Below, one piece after another: positions 1 through 12,124 of a stretch of DNA of 64,000 nt. The stretch is from Thinopyrum elongatum. Lineage: Eukaryota; Streptophyta; Magnoliopsida; Poales; Poaceae. Within the stretch, counting starts at the first letter, position 1, and each line of letters begins with the position of its first letter. Position numbers and translations under genes: made by a program. Below the pieces are notes generated by a model that was not told the origin of the DNA, searched no databases, and saw nothing but the letters and a program-made list of their open reading frames with translations. The stretch spans positions 71,015,680-71,079,679 of the forward strand of contig CM022303.1 of the NCBI GenBank assembly GCA_011799875.1, read 5' to 3'.

Positions 1-2450
1 AAGCGCTATCATCGAAGACGAGCAGAGTCATATGGGTTGTATTCAGTGAAGAATACATGTTCATGAAAGAAGTCAGCAACTTTGAACTTCTACTTCTTTG
101 TGAAGGGATTCTTTGGCTTGGGCTGAGGAGTATCAGTCAATGTCTTCACAGCCTCAGGAATCACAGGCTCAGGAGCCGCAGGCTGAGGAATTTCAGAGTC
201 AATATTTTCAGTGGCAGCCTGGGTCTCCACTTCTTCAGCAGCATGGGCATCAGCACTAGTGGCTGGAATGTCTTCAGGAATGGTGAGCAGAGAAGCTTGA
301 GGTTCATTAGAGCCCATTTGAACTTCTTTAGTGTGCACTGGGGACTGAGGAATCTATTGCAGTGGGGTGAACATGGGTGAATTGAGGTGATGACTTTCCC
401 AATAGTCATCATTCAGCACTAGAGTGGTGCATCCAATGTCCACGTCTTCTTCTTTATCCATTTCTTCAACGCCTGCCTCTTCAGCTGTGAACTGAGGCAT
501 GGGCGATGATACCAAAGGAGTTGAAGTGATATTGTCCACTTCAATTTCTTCATCTAACTGCTCTGTCGAAGCAGCAGAAGGATCTTCTTCATCAGTTTCA
601 CTTGGAATTACATATTCCTCACCAAAGGGTATAATCTCCTTTGAAGGCATGCTTGATATTGGAACATCATCTATAAGATTTGTATAAGAGCTTGTCAAAG
701 TCTTCACTTTCTTTGGAGCTGAAAACTCTGAGGAGGCAGATGCTTTCCTTTTCTTCACAGCTGCTCGCTCCGCAGCCTTGGTTTTCTTCGCTTCTGTTGC
801 AGAAGGAAGGTTGATGCTTGTCATCGGTGCAGAAGGAGCAGAGGAAATTGGTGCAGTTTCTTCAGGCGCAACTGATGCAGTTGCCCTGGCATGTTCTGTT
901 TCTTCAGGCGCAGTAGCAGATGATTCAACTGGCCTGGCTTGTTCTTCAGGCGCAACTCTAGAGATTACCCTGGCAGTGTCTTCAGCGGCTGGAATATCTT
1001 CATCAACCCTGGTGCTTTCATTCTCTTCAACAGTCTGATTTTCATCAGCTGTGCTTGCATGTTCTTCAGTTGGCTGTGCAGGAGCTTCAGCCTGAGGAAT
1101 TTCATGTTGCGTTGTTGCTGGAACATCTGAGGTGAATCCCTTGGTTAGCTTGACAAATCTGACTTTGGCTCCTAGCCAATCAGCATAGTATCTGTCAAAT
1201 TCATCACTGAGTGCTTTGATCTCAGCCTGCATAGTCACAAGTTCTTCAGGAGACATTTTCACAACATTTTTCTTCAGAAAACGCTCCTTCTTGTATTGAG
1301 CTTTCTTCACTTGTCTGGCCTTTTCAAATTTCCATTTTTCTTCAGTAATAAAGGCTGTCAACATGTGACTTTGACCAGGAGTGAGGTTCAATTCAGGCAA
1401 AGGAGTGTTGGGATCCTTGTGCCATAGGTCAACGAAGTCGAGGATCTTCCTTGGATCCAGCATGAGGGGCACAGCCTAGCCTTTGGCACTAGCGACCCTT
1501 TGTTGTCGATCTCTGATGATTTCAGCGAGTTCTTCATCATTAGCTTCATCATCACTGGACGGAACATGAAAGGCAACCTGCTTCTTGTGAGGACTTGGTC
1601 TTGAGCCTCGTCCAGCAGTAGCCTTTATCTTCAGCAGAGTAGGACCAGTTGAGGATTGCAGAGGAGCTGAAGAACTTGTAGAGGCTCCTGAAGCAATTGA
1701 GATTCCAGTAGTCCTTTGGCACGTGGCAAGGTGCACAGGTGCTAAGGACTTTGCAGGAGCAGCTGAGGATTTTGCAACTGAGGGAGTTGGAGCTGCTCTT
1801 GAAGAAGTTGCTTGAGGATCAGGCCATGAGGGCTTTGAAGAGCTTGGCCGTGAGGGCATAGCAGCTGAGGAACTTGGCTTCTCAGTTGATTTCTTCAGCA
1901 TACCCTTCTTAGGCTTGCTAGCAGAGGCCTGAGCAGCGGCAGCAGCAGAATCTTCATTGAATTTCTTCACTGCTTCTTTTGCCATTTTGGCTAGCTTGGC
2001 TTGCCGTTTAGCCCATTCATTAGGATAGTCCTCACCGCGCTTGAGGCTGGTAGGATCAGCTTCTTGGCCAGGTGCCAGTGGAGGTCTTGGGCAAGGAGGG
2101 TGAAGAGCGAATTTCTTCATGTACTTAGGAGTGACATATCTGTACTCCCTCCATTCCCGTGCCCATCTTCGTTCAATCCTCTGTATGCGCACCTTGCGCT
2201 GATTCTTGTTCTCCTTGCCGTGTTTGGCTTCATCAGGAGTACAATATTCTTCATAAATGTCATCAGGGATCTCAAACACTGTGTTGACTTCTAGTTTCTT
2301 GCCTCCCTTCTGAGGTTTCTTGCCATCTGCCATTTTCTTCAGCTGAGGATTTTGAACAATCGAGTTCTCTGAAGAGGTATGCAATTTGCCTTCGAGGAAC
2401 GTTGCAAATGAGTTAAGTTGATGAGAACCTAGTGATTCAGCAGTGGACAT
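1..2450 (-). pseudogene. Extra 3' ORF of Copia-1 (env-like position), broken and cut by window edge
   Basis: One minus-strand frame runs from about 2450 (alternative Met at 2333) to the window edge, broken by stops near 1476, 354, 90 and 13. The predicted protein starts basic (MADGKKPQKGGKK from 2333) and has a Trp/Arg-rich stretch and a Ser/Ala/Pro-rich low-complexity part. A Lys/Glu-rich coiled-coil stretch follows (about 1470-1150), then imperfect VAPEE repeats (about 1030-820) and a KKRK nuclear-localisation-like patch near 740. The C-terminal half is acidic. I see no signal peptide or membrane span, so it does not look like an envelope protein despite its position after pol. Sirevirus-type elements often carry ORFs here; the function is unknown. 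Confidence 0.75.
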
Positions 2451-3774
2451 GTGTACATGTGAACAGAGTATAGGTGCGAAGAATTTGGAGAGGTCATATG
2501 CGTTCTTAGAAGTTTTGGCAAAATGAACAAGTTTGAGGAATTTGACCAGAGGTGTCTTGAGGAATTTCACTAAGCGTTTTTGACTTAGGTTCCAGAGTTG
2601 TATAGATTGATAATCCACACAATTGAGGAATCTTGAAGAAAAATGTAGCTTAGAGAAACAAATCAAGAATAGATACTCGTGTGAGGTGTTTAAAGTGTGG
2701 AAGTTGAGGAATAAACACCTTTTGAAGATTTTGTGGAAATCATCAGAATCAACAAGGGCAGTAAAATTAACTTTTAATTACCCTTGACGAAGAACACGAC
2801 GAACTGGGAGTAGTAGATTGGAAGTTCGTCAGTTCAGATCTTCCACGCCCTAACTTGGCAGAGGAAGACAGCTACGGCGGCGGCGGAGTGAAGATTTCCG
2901 CGGCCGGCGTGAGTACGACGGCGACGAGGTCGAGGCAGTGAAGCTCTTCCTCACCGGCGATGATGGAAGTAGCGGCGGCGCTAGGTCAGGAAGCTCGAGC
3001 GAGGGGAAGTGAGGTCGAGTGGGGTAAATGCAGTCTGAGGAGGGTGAGGGGTATTTATAGCCGAGGTGAAAAACCACTCGTCCGAGGAAAATGGACGAAC
3101 GTGCCCCTGACCCTTCTGATCCTAGCGACATGTGTCACCCACGTACTGAGAGGTGTAGATTGTGTAAGATCATGGGTGAATAGATAAGTCTTATCGTGGG
3201 ATGTGGAATGGTTTGAGCGGCAAAAGCCGAAAATTCAGATAAGAAATTTTAATGTTTCGTTCGCAAATTCTTCAGCTGACAAGGACACAGTGAAGATTTT
3301 GAATGGGTTTCAAAATAGAACGCACATGAAGAATTTGTGAACTGACTGGGTTGAGTTTAGCATAGAGGGGGACGGGTCCGATCACATTCACTTAGAAAAA
3401 AAACTTGAAGAATTAGCAATAAGTGAATGCTGTAGAGGACTGAAAAACTCATATATATATATATATTCAATGAAGAACACTGTCGGAAAAAGTGAAGACT
3501 TTCAAAGTTGATGAATTTGAACAACTGAGGAATTTAAAAAAAAGGAAAAACTCAAATTGAAGATTTTCAACTTTTGTTGGTGGTGAGACCCACCGTATAA
3601 GAATGATGATTTCAGATGCCGCGTACAATTGTCGTAGGGCTCTGAGAATCAAATTCTTCGTTAATTTCTTCACACTTAGAGGGTTAGTCTTCATTGATTG
3701 AAGAAAAACGTTACTTCGTGTGTTGCACATCTAAGTCATCAATTTTGCATAAGTGTTAGGATGTGTGTCCTTTT
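2451..3774 (-). other. Spacer between pol and the extra ORF of Copia-1
   Basis: No conserved coding region. It holds the promoter-like block (3060-2830), an AT-rich stretch with a (TA)n tract at about 3450-3466, and many copies of words such as GAAGATTTT and GAGGAATTT that recur through the element. The frame open from 2666 to 2450 is probably leader sequence. Confidence 0.6.
3051..3059 (-). promoter_or_regulatory. TATA box upstream of the Copia-1 extra ORF
   Basis: TATAAATAC on the minus strand, followed downstream (3030-2830) by a CT- and GC-rich leader typical of a grass 5' UTR. A good splice donor (AAGG/GTAATT, at 2781) follows. It sits about 600 bp upstream of the extra ORF and 700 bp past the pol stop. 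Promoter use is inferred. Confidence 0.5.
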
Positions 3775-6700
3775 CAAAGGACATTCGAAGATTCTAAGAT
3801 ATTTAGCTCACACCGCAACTTGCTAAATCTCTTCTCATCCAATGGCTTTGTGAAGATATCGGCTAGCTATTCTTCAGTCTTCACGTGCTCGATAGAGATG
3901 TCGCCCTTCAACACATGATCACGAAGAAAATGATGACGAATCTGAATGTGCTTTGTCTTCGAGTGCTGAACTGGGTTATGAGCAATTTTGATGGCACTCT
4001 CATTGTCACAGTAGAGAGGCACATTCTTCACATTGATGCCGTAGTCCTTGAGGGTTTGCTTCATCCACAGCAATTGAGCGCAGCAAGAATCGACACTAAT
4101 ATACTCAGCTTCAGCAGTAGAGAGTGATACACAGTTCTGTTTCTTCGAGGACCAACATACCAAGGAACGTCCGAGGAAATGGCATGTGCCCGATGTTGAC
4201 TTGCGGTCCACACGATCACCAGCATAGTCAGAGTCAGAATATCCAATGAGATCAGAAGCCGAGCCCTTGGGATACCATAATCCAAGTGTTGGAGTGTGAG
4301 CTAGATATCGAAGAATATGTTTCACAGCCTTATGGTGTGATTCCTTCGGTGTAGCTTGAAAACGGGCACACATGCAAACACTAGGCATAATATCTAGCCT
4401 AGATGCACATAGATACAATAAAGAGCCAATCATGGAGCGGTATACCTTTTGATCGAAGTCTATACCATTTTCATCAGTGCAGAGATGGCCATTTGTGGGC
4501 ATATGGATTTTGACGCTTTGCAATCTTGCATGCTGAATTTCCTCAACACATCCTTGAGGTATTTCTCTTGAGATATGAAGATGTCGTTGCGTTGTTGACG
4601 TATCTGAAGACCTAAGAAGAATTTCAATTCTCCCATCATAGACATTTGATATTCTTCACTCATCATTTAGGCAAATTCATCACCATAACGTTGGTCAGTA
4701 CGGCCAAAGATGATATCATCAACATATATTTGGCACACGAATAATTCATCATCATAAGTTTTGGTGAAAAGAGTTGGGTCAAGAGAACCGGGTTTGAAGC
4801 CTTTCTTCATGAGGAATTCCTTCAAAGTATCATACCACGCCCGAGGGGCCTGCTTGAGGCCATAGAGGGCCTTGTTTACTCTAAAGACTTTGTCAGGATG
4901 CTTTGGATCTTCAAAACCTGGGGGTTGAGCAACATATACTTCTTCCTCAAGCTTACCATTGAGGAATGCACTTTTTACATCCATTTGATATAAGATGATA
5001 TTATGATGGTTAGCATAAGCAAGTAATATGCGAATAGCCTCAAGTCTAGCAACAGGTGCAAAAGTTTCATCGAAATCAATTCCTTCAACCTGTGTGTAGC
5101 CTTGAGCTACAAGCCGTGCCTTATTCCTCACCACAAGGCCATTTTCATCTTGCTTGTTGCGGTAGATCCATTTGGTGCCAATGATATTATGCTTGCTTGG
5201 ATCTGGTCGCTTGACAAGTTCCCAGACGTTGTTGATCTTGAATTGATGCAATTCTTCTTGCATAGCTTGAATCCACTCAGGCTCCAGAAATGCTTCATCT
5301 ACCTTAGTGGGCTCTGTGATAGATACGAAAGCAAAATGCCCACAAAAGTTAGACAAATGTGAAGCTTTTGAGCGTGTGAGAGGACCTGGTGCGTTGATGT
5401 CGCTGATGATTTTCTCAATCTGCACTTCATTTGCAATGCGAGGATGAGCGGGTTGGCGACGTTGAGTTGGCTCAGCATTTTCTTCAGAGCCATTTTCTTC
5501 AGGTGCGCCAGCTTGCTGTTCTTCATGTTCTGGAATGATTTCTTCAGTAGATTCTTCAGTAGGAATGACATCCTCAGTAGCTTTGAACTTGATTGATTCC
5601 TCAGGTGACATTTCATCTAGCACACGAGGTAGGTGCTCTCTCTGCGAGCCGTTAGTTTCATCGAACCGCACATCTACAGTTTCAACAACCTTGTGATGAA
5701 AGTTGTTGAAGACTCTGTAGGTGTGCGAGTCCTTTCCGTAACCAAGCATAAAACCTTCATGTGCTTTCGGTGCAAATTTAGAATTGTGATGAGGATCTCT
5801 AATCGAACATTTAGCACCGAAGACTTTGAAATAACTCACATTGGGTTTCTTGTGAGTGAGGAGTTCATATGAGGTCTTCTTGAAGAATTTGTGAAGATAT
5901 ACCCTGTTGATGATGTGGCACGCAGTATCAATTGCCTCAGGCCAGAAGCGACGAGGTATCTTGTATTCATCAAGCATAGTGCGAGCCATCTCAACAAGAG
6001 TCCTGTTCTTGCGCTCCACGACGCCATTCTGCTGAGGAGTATAAGGGGCAGATAACTCGTGAGTAATACCAAGTTCATCAAGATAGTCATCAAGACCAGT
6101 ATTCTTGAACTCAGTTCCATTGTCACTTCTGATGTGCTTGATCTTCACACCAAAGTTGGTTGAAGCCCTCGAGGAAAATCGTTTGAAGACTTCCTACACT
6201 TCAGTTTTGTAAGTGATGATATGCACCCATGTATAACGAGAATAGTCATCAACAATAACAAAGCCATATAAAGATGCTGCATTGGTGAATGCAGAATAGT
6301 GATTAGGGCCAAAGAGATCCATGTGAAGCAATTCAAATGGATGAGTGGAAGTCATGATAGTCTTTGAGGGGTGCTTGGCCTTGGTCATCTTTCCAGCTTC
6401 ACAGGCTCCGCACAGGTGATCCTTGAGGAATTTTACATCCTCGATGCCTATGACATGCTTTTTCTTCGCGAGAGTGTGCAAGTTCCTCATGCCAGCATGA
6501 CCAAGTCGTCGATGCCATAGCCAGCCTTCTGAAGCTTTTGCAAGTAGACATGTGGCAGGTTGTGGTCCTGTAGAGAAATCAACAATATACAGATCTCCTC
6601 TCCTAAAGCCTTCGAAGACTTTGGAATGGTCAGCTTCCATGATCACAACACAATGGTACTTGCCAAAGATAACAACCATATCAAGATCACAAAGCATTGA

Positions 6701-7171
6701 GACAGACATGAGGTTGAATCCTAAGGACTCAACAAGCATGACTTTGTCCATGTGTCGATCCTTTGAGATTGCAACCTTACCTAGACCCAATACCTTGCTT
6801 TTGCCTTTGTCAGCGTAGGTGATATGCTTCAGATGTGATGGAGATAAAGCAGTGTCCATCAATAAGTTCCTGTCACCAGTCATGTGATATGTACATCCAC
6901 TATCGAGGACCCACTCAGTACCTTTGGGTTGATCATCCTGCAGATGAATTAGTGCATCTTACGAACTCATATACTTCATGAGTGAAGAATATGACATCAA
7001 ATTCATCAGATCAATTTCATCAAGCAATACAACAGATAAAGCAGTATAAGGACGTGAGAAACAAAAATTCATTTCTTCATGATTAGCTTGCGTCCTTTCA
7101 AGCATATTCAGGTCTCCAGCAAATTCTTCAGACATTTAAGTTCGTCTGGAGACCTGACCCTGCATATGAGA
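3775..7171 (-). pseudogene. Copia-1 pol: protease, integrase, reverse transcriptase, RNase H
   Basis: Makes and integrates the element cDNA. Visible in order: the protease motif WVLDSGCTYHMTGD (6913-6872); the integrase zinc region H..H..C..C (about 6590-6400) and DDE residues in [15 protein letters not shown] and [12 protein letters not shown] with [23 protein letters not shown] and YVDD (4726-4715); RNase H with YSDSDYAGD and STAEAEY; and the end motif LADIFTKPLDE. Breaks: a TAG between integrase parts near 6191, a stop near 4664, a frameshift at about 4500-4520 between RT and RNase H, and a TAG at 3864-3866. The natural stop is at 3775-3777. All domain signatures survive, so decay is modest. 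Confidence 0.9.
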
Positions 7172-8440
7172 TTAGTTCTTTTTCTTCACCACCCACATCT
7201 GGAGGGGTGGCAAAGAGTTCATCATTCTACGAGCTCCATAAGAGAAAGGTGGCATTGAAGCCAGTGCACTTCGTTTCACAGAAGAGGGGTTAGGGTAAGC
7301 ATATGAATAAGCAGAGAAATTCTTCGAGGACTTATGAACATAATGATTTGAAGAATAATGCACATATTCATAGCCCATAGGCTTTTCCTGCGAAACAGAA
7401 GTGTTAGCACGATGATGTTCGTATGAGGATTTTGATCCATATGAGGAATTTGGTCCATACGAGGACTTGGATCCATATGAAGACTTTGGTCCATATGAAG
7501 AATTTGATCTGGGGTTCCTATTCTTCACAGGTGGTGTCATGATGACATTCACCTGAAGACTTTCAAGGCACCTTTTGGGAACCCAGATTTTCTTCATAGG
7601 GGGGCCGTTCCTGCAGTTAGTGCCAACATATCTAGCAAATACTTCACCATTCTGATTTTTGAACAGTTTATAGTTGGAGTCAAATGACTCATCAGAAGAA
7701 TATGAAGATTCACATGTAAAGCCAGATAAAGTAGATGGATCTACTGGAGGTCCCTTTGCAGCAACCCATGAGGTTTTGGGATACTGCTCAGGCTTCCAGT
7801 ATGTTCCATCAGCATTGAGTTTCCTCTCAAAGGCAATACCCTCTTTCCTAGGGTTCCTGTTGAGGATCTGCTTTTTAAGCACATCACAAAGTGCCCGATG
7901 CCCTTTGAGGCTTTTGTACATGCCTGTCACATACAATTCCTTCAGCCCTGCATTGTCAGAGATACTAGCAGCATCCTCAGATGAGGAATTAGTGATAGCA
8001 GAGACAGGTGAAGAATTTGCAGCAATAGAAGCATTTGAGCTTTCAGGTGATGAATTAGCAGATTCACGTTCAATGCATTTCAAACATGGCGGAATGAATT
8101 CTTCCTGAGCAGAACTGATCTGTTGAGCAAGCAATGAATCATTTTCCTTCTGAAGATCTTCATAACTCATCCTTAGCTTTTCAAGATCTTGCTTTCTTTG
8201 AAGAAATTCATAAGAAAGCTTTTCATGATCGGCTAAGAGAGTGTTATGATGACTTTGAAGTTTATCAAACTTAGACTGTAGTCGCTGAAGATTATCAGTC
8301 AAGGTTTGAGTTCGATCCAATTCCTCACCCAACAGGTCATCGCTTTTGTCTAGAGAATTTTGAAGTTTTTACAAAGCCTTTTGTTGTTTAATGGCAATAT
8401 TAGCAAGCTTGGAATAGTTGGGTTTGATGTTTTCATCAGA
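7172..8440 (-). pseudogene. Copia-1 gag-pol middle region, coiled coil and SSYG repeats
   Basis: Joins gag to protease in the same polyprotein. The first part (about 8332-8110) is a heptad-rich coiled coil (LQRLQSKFDKLQSHHNTLL...). A CLKC motif follows, then a conserved-looking block with HRALCDVLKKQILNRNPRK. The end has tandem SSYG(P/S)K repeats (about 7510-7430). It is separated from gag by stops at about 8438 and 8369 and ends at a TAA at 7172. The long insertion between gag knuckle and protease is usual for the SIRE lineage; its role is unknown. Confidence 0.7.
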
Positions 8441-9742
8441 TTAGTCTTCACTTGACTCAGAGGAGGGATATTTGAGTATCTTAGCACCTTTTGCCATGAA
8501 GCAATAGGTGGGAGCGTAGTCGTCGTCGCCATCGTCAGCGGTGTTGGTGTTGCCATGTTCCTCAGTGTTGAAGATGGACTTGCTGACGAAAGCAGTAGCG
8601 AGGGCTAGGCTCGCCACACCAGATTCTGACTCCTCAGATTCCTCCTCTTCCTCAATTTCCTCAGATTCAGCTTCCGAGTCCATTTCCTTGCCAATGAAAG
8701 CCCGAGCCTTTTTGGAACTGCTCTTCTTGTGAGATGAAGAATTTGAAGGTTTTGACGATGAAGACTTTGAAGATTTCTTCTTCTTCTTCGTGTCATCAGA
8801 ACTGTCATCCCTGTACTTCTTCTTCTTAGCTTCCTTAGCCCACTGAGGACAATCAGTCATATAGTGACCTGGTTTCTTGCATTTGTGGCAAGTCCTCTTC
8901 TTGTAGTCGCGGGATGAGGAATCTGATCTCATGTCATCATTTCTTGAAGATTTTCCAAATCGGCCACGTCTAGAGAACTTCTGGAATTTCCTCACGAGCA
9001 TTGCTGGCTCTTGACTCAGTTCTTCAGGATCACCAAGGCTGCTGTTAGAATCTTCACCTTCAGATTCGGAAACTGCCTTGGCCTTCAGAGCGCGTGATCT
9101 ACCATAGCTCGGCCCGTAGAGATCTCTCTTCTCAGCTTGTTGGAACTCATGAGTATTTAGCCTCTCGAGGATATCAGCAGGATCAAGTGACTTGTAGTCT
9201 CCACGTTCTTGAATCATCAGTGCCAGTGTATCGAATGAAGAGTCGAGTGACCTCAGCAATTTCTTCACCACCTCATGGTCAGTGATGTCAGTGGCACCCA
9301 GTGCTTGAAGCTCGTTTGAAATGTCAGTGAGGCGATCAAAGGTTTGCTGGACATTTTCATTGTCGAGTATTTTGAAGCGGTTGAAGAGATTGCGAAGAAC
9401 GTCAACTCGAGAGTCACGTTGAGTTGAGACTCCTTCGTTGACCTTGGACAGCCTATCCCAGATAAGCTTTGCTGTCTCCAAAGCACTCACTCTGCCGTAC
9501 TGTCCTTTGCTCAGATGGCCACATATGATATTCTTCGCTTGAGAGTCGAGTTGCTTGAATCTCTTCACATCAGCAGCGTTCACGGAAGGAGTGATGGAGG
9601 GAACGCCATTTTCCACAACGTACCAGAGATCGTTGTCAATTGCCTCAAGATGCATGCGCATCTTATTCTTCTAGTAGGGGTAGCCCGTCCCATCGAAGGT
9701 AGGACACCCAGCCGAGACCTTGATCATGCCTGCAGTCGACAT
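8441..9742 (-). pseudogene. Copia-1 gag (UBN2/Copia-type capsid with CCHC knuckle)
   Basis: Capsid-nucleocapsid precursor. I place the start at the ATG at 9742 because it follows the PBS closely and the frame reads the Copia gag opening (CPTFDGTGYPY). A TAG at 9671-9673 stands where this family usually has Trp. The body has the Copia gag signatures (AKLIWDRL, DSRVDVLRNLFNRFKI, VVKKLLRSL). A CCHC zinc knuckle CHKCKKPGHYMTDC follows at about 8905-8864, then a Lys/Ser-rich and an acidic tail. A stop at about 8440 separates it from the downstream region. Confidence 0.88.
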
Positions 9743-9795
9743 AACTAAAACTCCAGGTGGTTAAACCAAAATCACACAGAACAAGGGAGTACCTT

Positions 9796-9808
9796 GCTCT
9801 GATACCAA
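9796..9808 (-). other. Primer binding site of Copia-1 (initiator Met tRNA type)
   Basis: The minus strand reads TTGGTATCAGAGC, the standard Copia primer site complementary to the 3' end of initiator Met tRNA. It lies one base from the LTR end at 9810, which fixes the LTR boundary and the orientation. Confidence 0.92.
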
Positions 9809-9809
9809 T

Positions 9810-11312
9810 TGAAAGTGCGTTAAGTCGACTAGAGGGGGAGTGAATAGGTGATTTTTACAAATTCGTCACTAAGGAATTTCACAGTGAGGAAATTCCTAAG
9901 TCACGAACAACTTAGCAGCGGAATAAGTACTCAGATGCAAGCATAACAGAACAGTAGCACCGACATCATGATGAAATGAAACCAAGCACAGAGTACAAGT
10001 AGTGTAAACACAGGATAAGCAGGCTGAAGACAAACTGACTGAAGAAATTGAACTGAGGAAATTGAGAAAGTCTTCAGTCAAAGTCTTCAAACAGTGACAA
10101 TCAAGTACACAGCACAGTAATGAGAAAATACAAGGGTTGAGGAAATAGAACCAGTTAGCTCGGTGAAGACAGTGATTTGGTAGACCAGTTCCAACTGTTG
10201 TGACAGTTGTACGTCTGGTTGGAGCGGCTAGGTATTTAAACCTGAGGACAAACAGTCCCGGACACATAGTCCTCACCGTATTCTCCTTGAGCTAAGGTCA
10301 CACAGACCTCGCCCAATCACTCGTGGTAAGTCTTAACAGGTGACTTCCGAACCTTCACAAACTTGGTCACCCGGCGATCCACAATTCCTCTTGGATGCTC
10401 TAGACCATGACGCCTAACCGTCTGGAGGATGCACAGTCCTCAAAGGTAACAAGCGTCAGTTCCACACAGGAACAATCTCTTCAGTGATGCTCAATCACTT
10501 TGGGTTTGTAGGTGTTTGGATTTTTTGGGGTTTTCCTCACTTGATGATTTTCGCTCAAAGTCCTCGAAGGATGGGATGCTCTAAATGACAAGTGTCAATC
10601 TATCTCTCGGAGCAGCCAACCAGCTAGTGGTTGTAGGGGGCAGCTATTTATAGCCTAGGGAGCAGCCCGACATGATAAGACATAAATACCCTTCAATGAT
10701 ATGATCGTTAGGTGGGTAGATATTTTGGGACAGCTGGCGCATAGCACAGCAACGGTCGGAAATTTGACTATCAAATTCCTCAGGGGTATCATGTTCCTCA
10801 CTTGTAGGCAATCTGCACTGGCGAATTCCTAACTCCTCAGTCAGAACAAATTCCTCAGAGACCAGAAGAACTTCGTCTCTGTCACTGAAGAAATTGACTG
10901 AACTGTATGAGATTTCCAATGGCTTCACTCGAAGGGATTGGTAGGTGTAGGATTTTGAGTTGAGCATCACTTGGAAACTTTTCCTTAGTTTTACCTCGAC
11001 CCCCTTTAACAGTACGGTGTTTCCTATGACTCAAGAAAGAGAAAATGAAACTACAAAAACAAAAGTCTTCACGCTTCATATTCCTCGCATGAATATCAAG
11101 TCTTCAAGGTCACACCAATTTCTTCACTTTCAAAATCTTCAGAAAGCCAAAGTCTTCAGTTGAAGACATTCATTTTTAGGGGTCGACTTTCTCTGTAAAT
11201 ATCAAACTCCTCATAGACTTATAGACCTGTGTACACTCACAAACACATTAGTCCCTTAACCTATAAGTCTTCAATACACCAAAATCACTAAGGGGCACTA
11301 GATGCACTTACA
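9810..11312 (-). repeat. 5' LTR of Copia-1
   Basis: About 1.5 kb, bounded by TG and CA. On the minus strand it begins TGTAAGTGCATCTAGTGCCC and ends just before the PBS. It has a TATA box at 10652-10644. The partner LTR is outside the window, so identity and target-site duplication cannot be checked. The flank beyond it is GGTTT. Confidence 0.85.
10644..10652 (-). promoter_or_regulatory. TATA box of the Copia-1 LTR
   Basis: TATAAATAG on the minus strand inside the LTR, about 830 bp before the LTR end. It is the likely core promoter of the genomic RNA. Confidence 0.6.
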
Positions 11313-11573
11313 GGTTTCGATCACTTGGCAATTTCGTGGCTATGTACTGAGTTGAACCAGTAGTAAAGAACTCGCCGTTCTTGAAGACGCCCGGCTGTGC
11401 AGATGAAAAAATAGTCTGACTCCAGATTTGACGAGTCGCCATATTCTGGACGCCGCAACATTAGTTCTTCATCTGATCAATCACTCCTGCCAATCGCGAG
11501 CTTCTCGACCCCTGAGAAAAATCCCTCAAGGACTCTAACACCACCGTGCGTAGGCCCCACGGTGGGCGCCAAC
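11313..11573 (-). mobile_element. Tat-C: leader fragment of an older Gypsy element with its PBS
   Basis: The sequence between the Copia-1 LTR and the Gypsy LTR that starts at 11574. Its right end (11520-11573) closely matches the leader next to the PBS of Tat-B (49920-49955), including the CACCGTGCGTAGGCCCCACG stretch. The PBS is at 11555-11571 (minus strand TGGCGCCCACCGTGGGG). The rest of this element must continue beyond the left window edge, on the far side of Copia-1. Confidence 0.75.
11555..11571 (-). other. Primer binding site of Tat-C
   Basis: The minus strand reads TGGCGCCCACCGTGGGG, the same 17 bases as the Tat-A PBS. The primer tRNA is not assigned here. Confidence 0.8.
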
Positions 11574-11892
11574 TGTCGTGGATTTGTCACGGCAGATGTC
11601 CTTAGTTTGAGGACTTAGTCATGAGGCCAACACATCTAATTGGTAGCTTGAGAGGGGTTGAGCGGGACGAGAGACGCGAGATTTTACCCAGGTTCGGCCC
11701 CTCACGGTGGAGGTAAATGCCTACATCCTACTTGATTCATATTGATGATGATGACGATCTCGGTTACAAGGGCGAGGTTTCGCTACCTCTATCTCGAGAG
11801 CATCTACTTTGATCTTGTCTAAGACTTGTCTATTGAGACCTGTCTATTGAGACGTCTAGCCCCACTTTTTCTCTTGGGGTGCCCCGCCCCTC

Positions 11893-11900
11893 CTTATATA
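11893..11900 (-). promoter_or_regulatory. TATA box of the Tat-C LTR
   Basis: TATATAAG on the minus strand, at the same place relative to the LTR end as in Tat-B (50217-50224). Confidence 0.55.
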
Positions 11901-12062
11901 AGTTGAAGGGGCGGGTTACATGTAGAGTCCTAGTCGGAGTAAGACTTAACCTATTCTGACTTCTCATCACGGGCTTCTCTCCGTGGGCTTCTTAACACCT
12001 TGGGCTTCTTAACACGTTGGGCTTCTTAACTCCAGGCAACTCATTTTCATGGCTAAGTATTT

Positions 12063-12124
12063 GCCGGGTCATAACTGTCTGCCGGGTCATAACTGTCTGC
12101 CGGGTCATAACTGTCTGCCGGGTC
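12063..12124. repeat. 18-bp tandem repeat, about 3.4 copies
   Basis: The unit GCCGGGTCATAACTGTCT is repeated at 12063, 12081 and 12099 with a partial fourth copy. Copies are identical, pointing to recent slippage inside the LTR. Confidence 0.9.

Larger units (their letters stand above)
1..11312 (-). mobile_element. Copia-1: SIRE/Maximus-lineage Ty1-Copia element, 3' LTR outside window
   Basis: A Ty1-Copia retrotransposon on the minus strand. Reading right to left it has an LTR (9810-11312), an initiator-Met-type PBS, gag with a CCHC knuckle, a coiled-coil region, protease, integrase, RT and RNase H in Copia order, then a long extra ORF. The RT motif [11 protein letters not shown], the long gag and the extra ORF after RNase H fit the SIRE/Maximus (Sirevirus) lineage. 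The polyprotein has several stops and at least one frameshift, so this copy cannot move by itself. The left LTR is not in the window. On the right it abuts the leader of another element (Tat-C), so it is nested in it. Confidence 0.9.
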
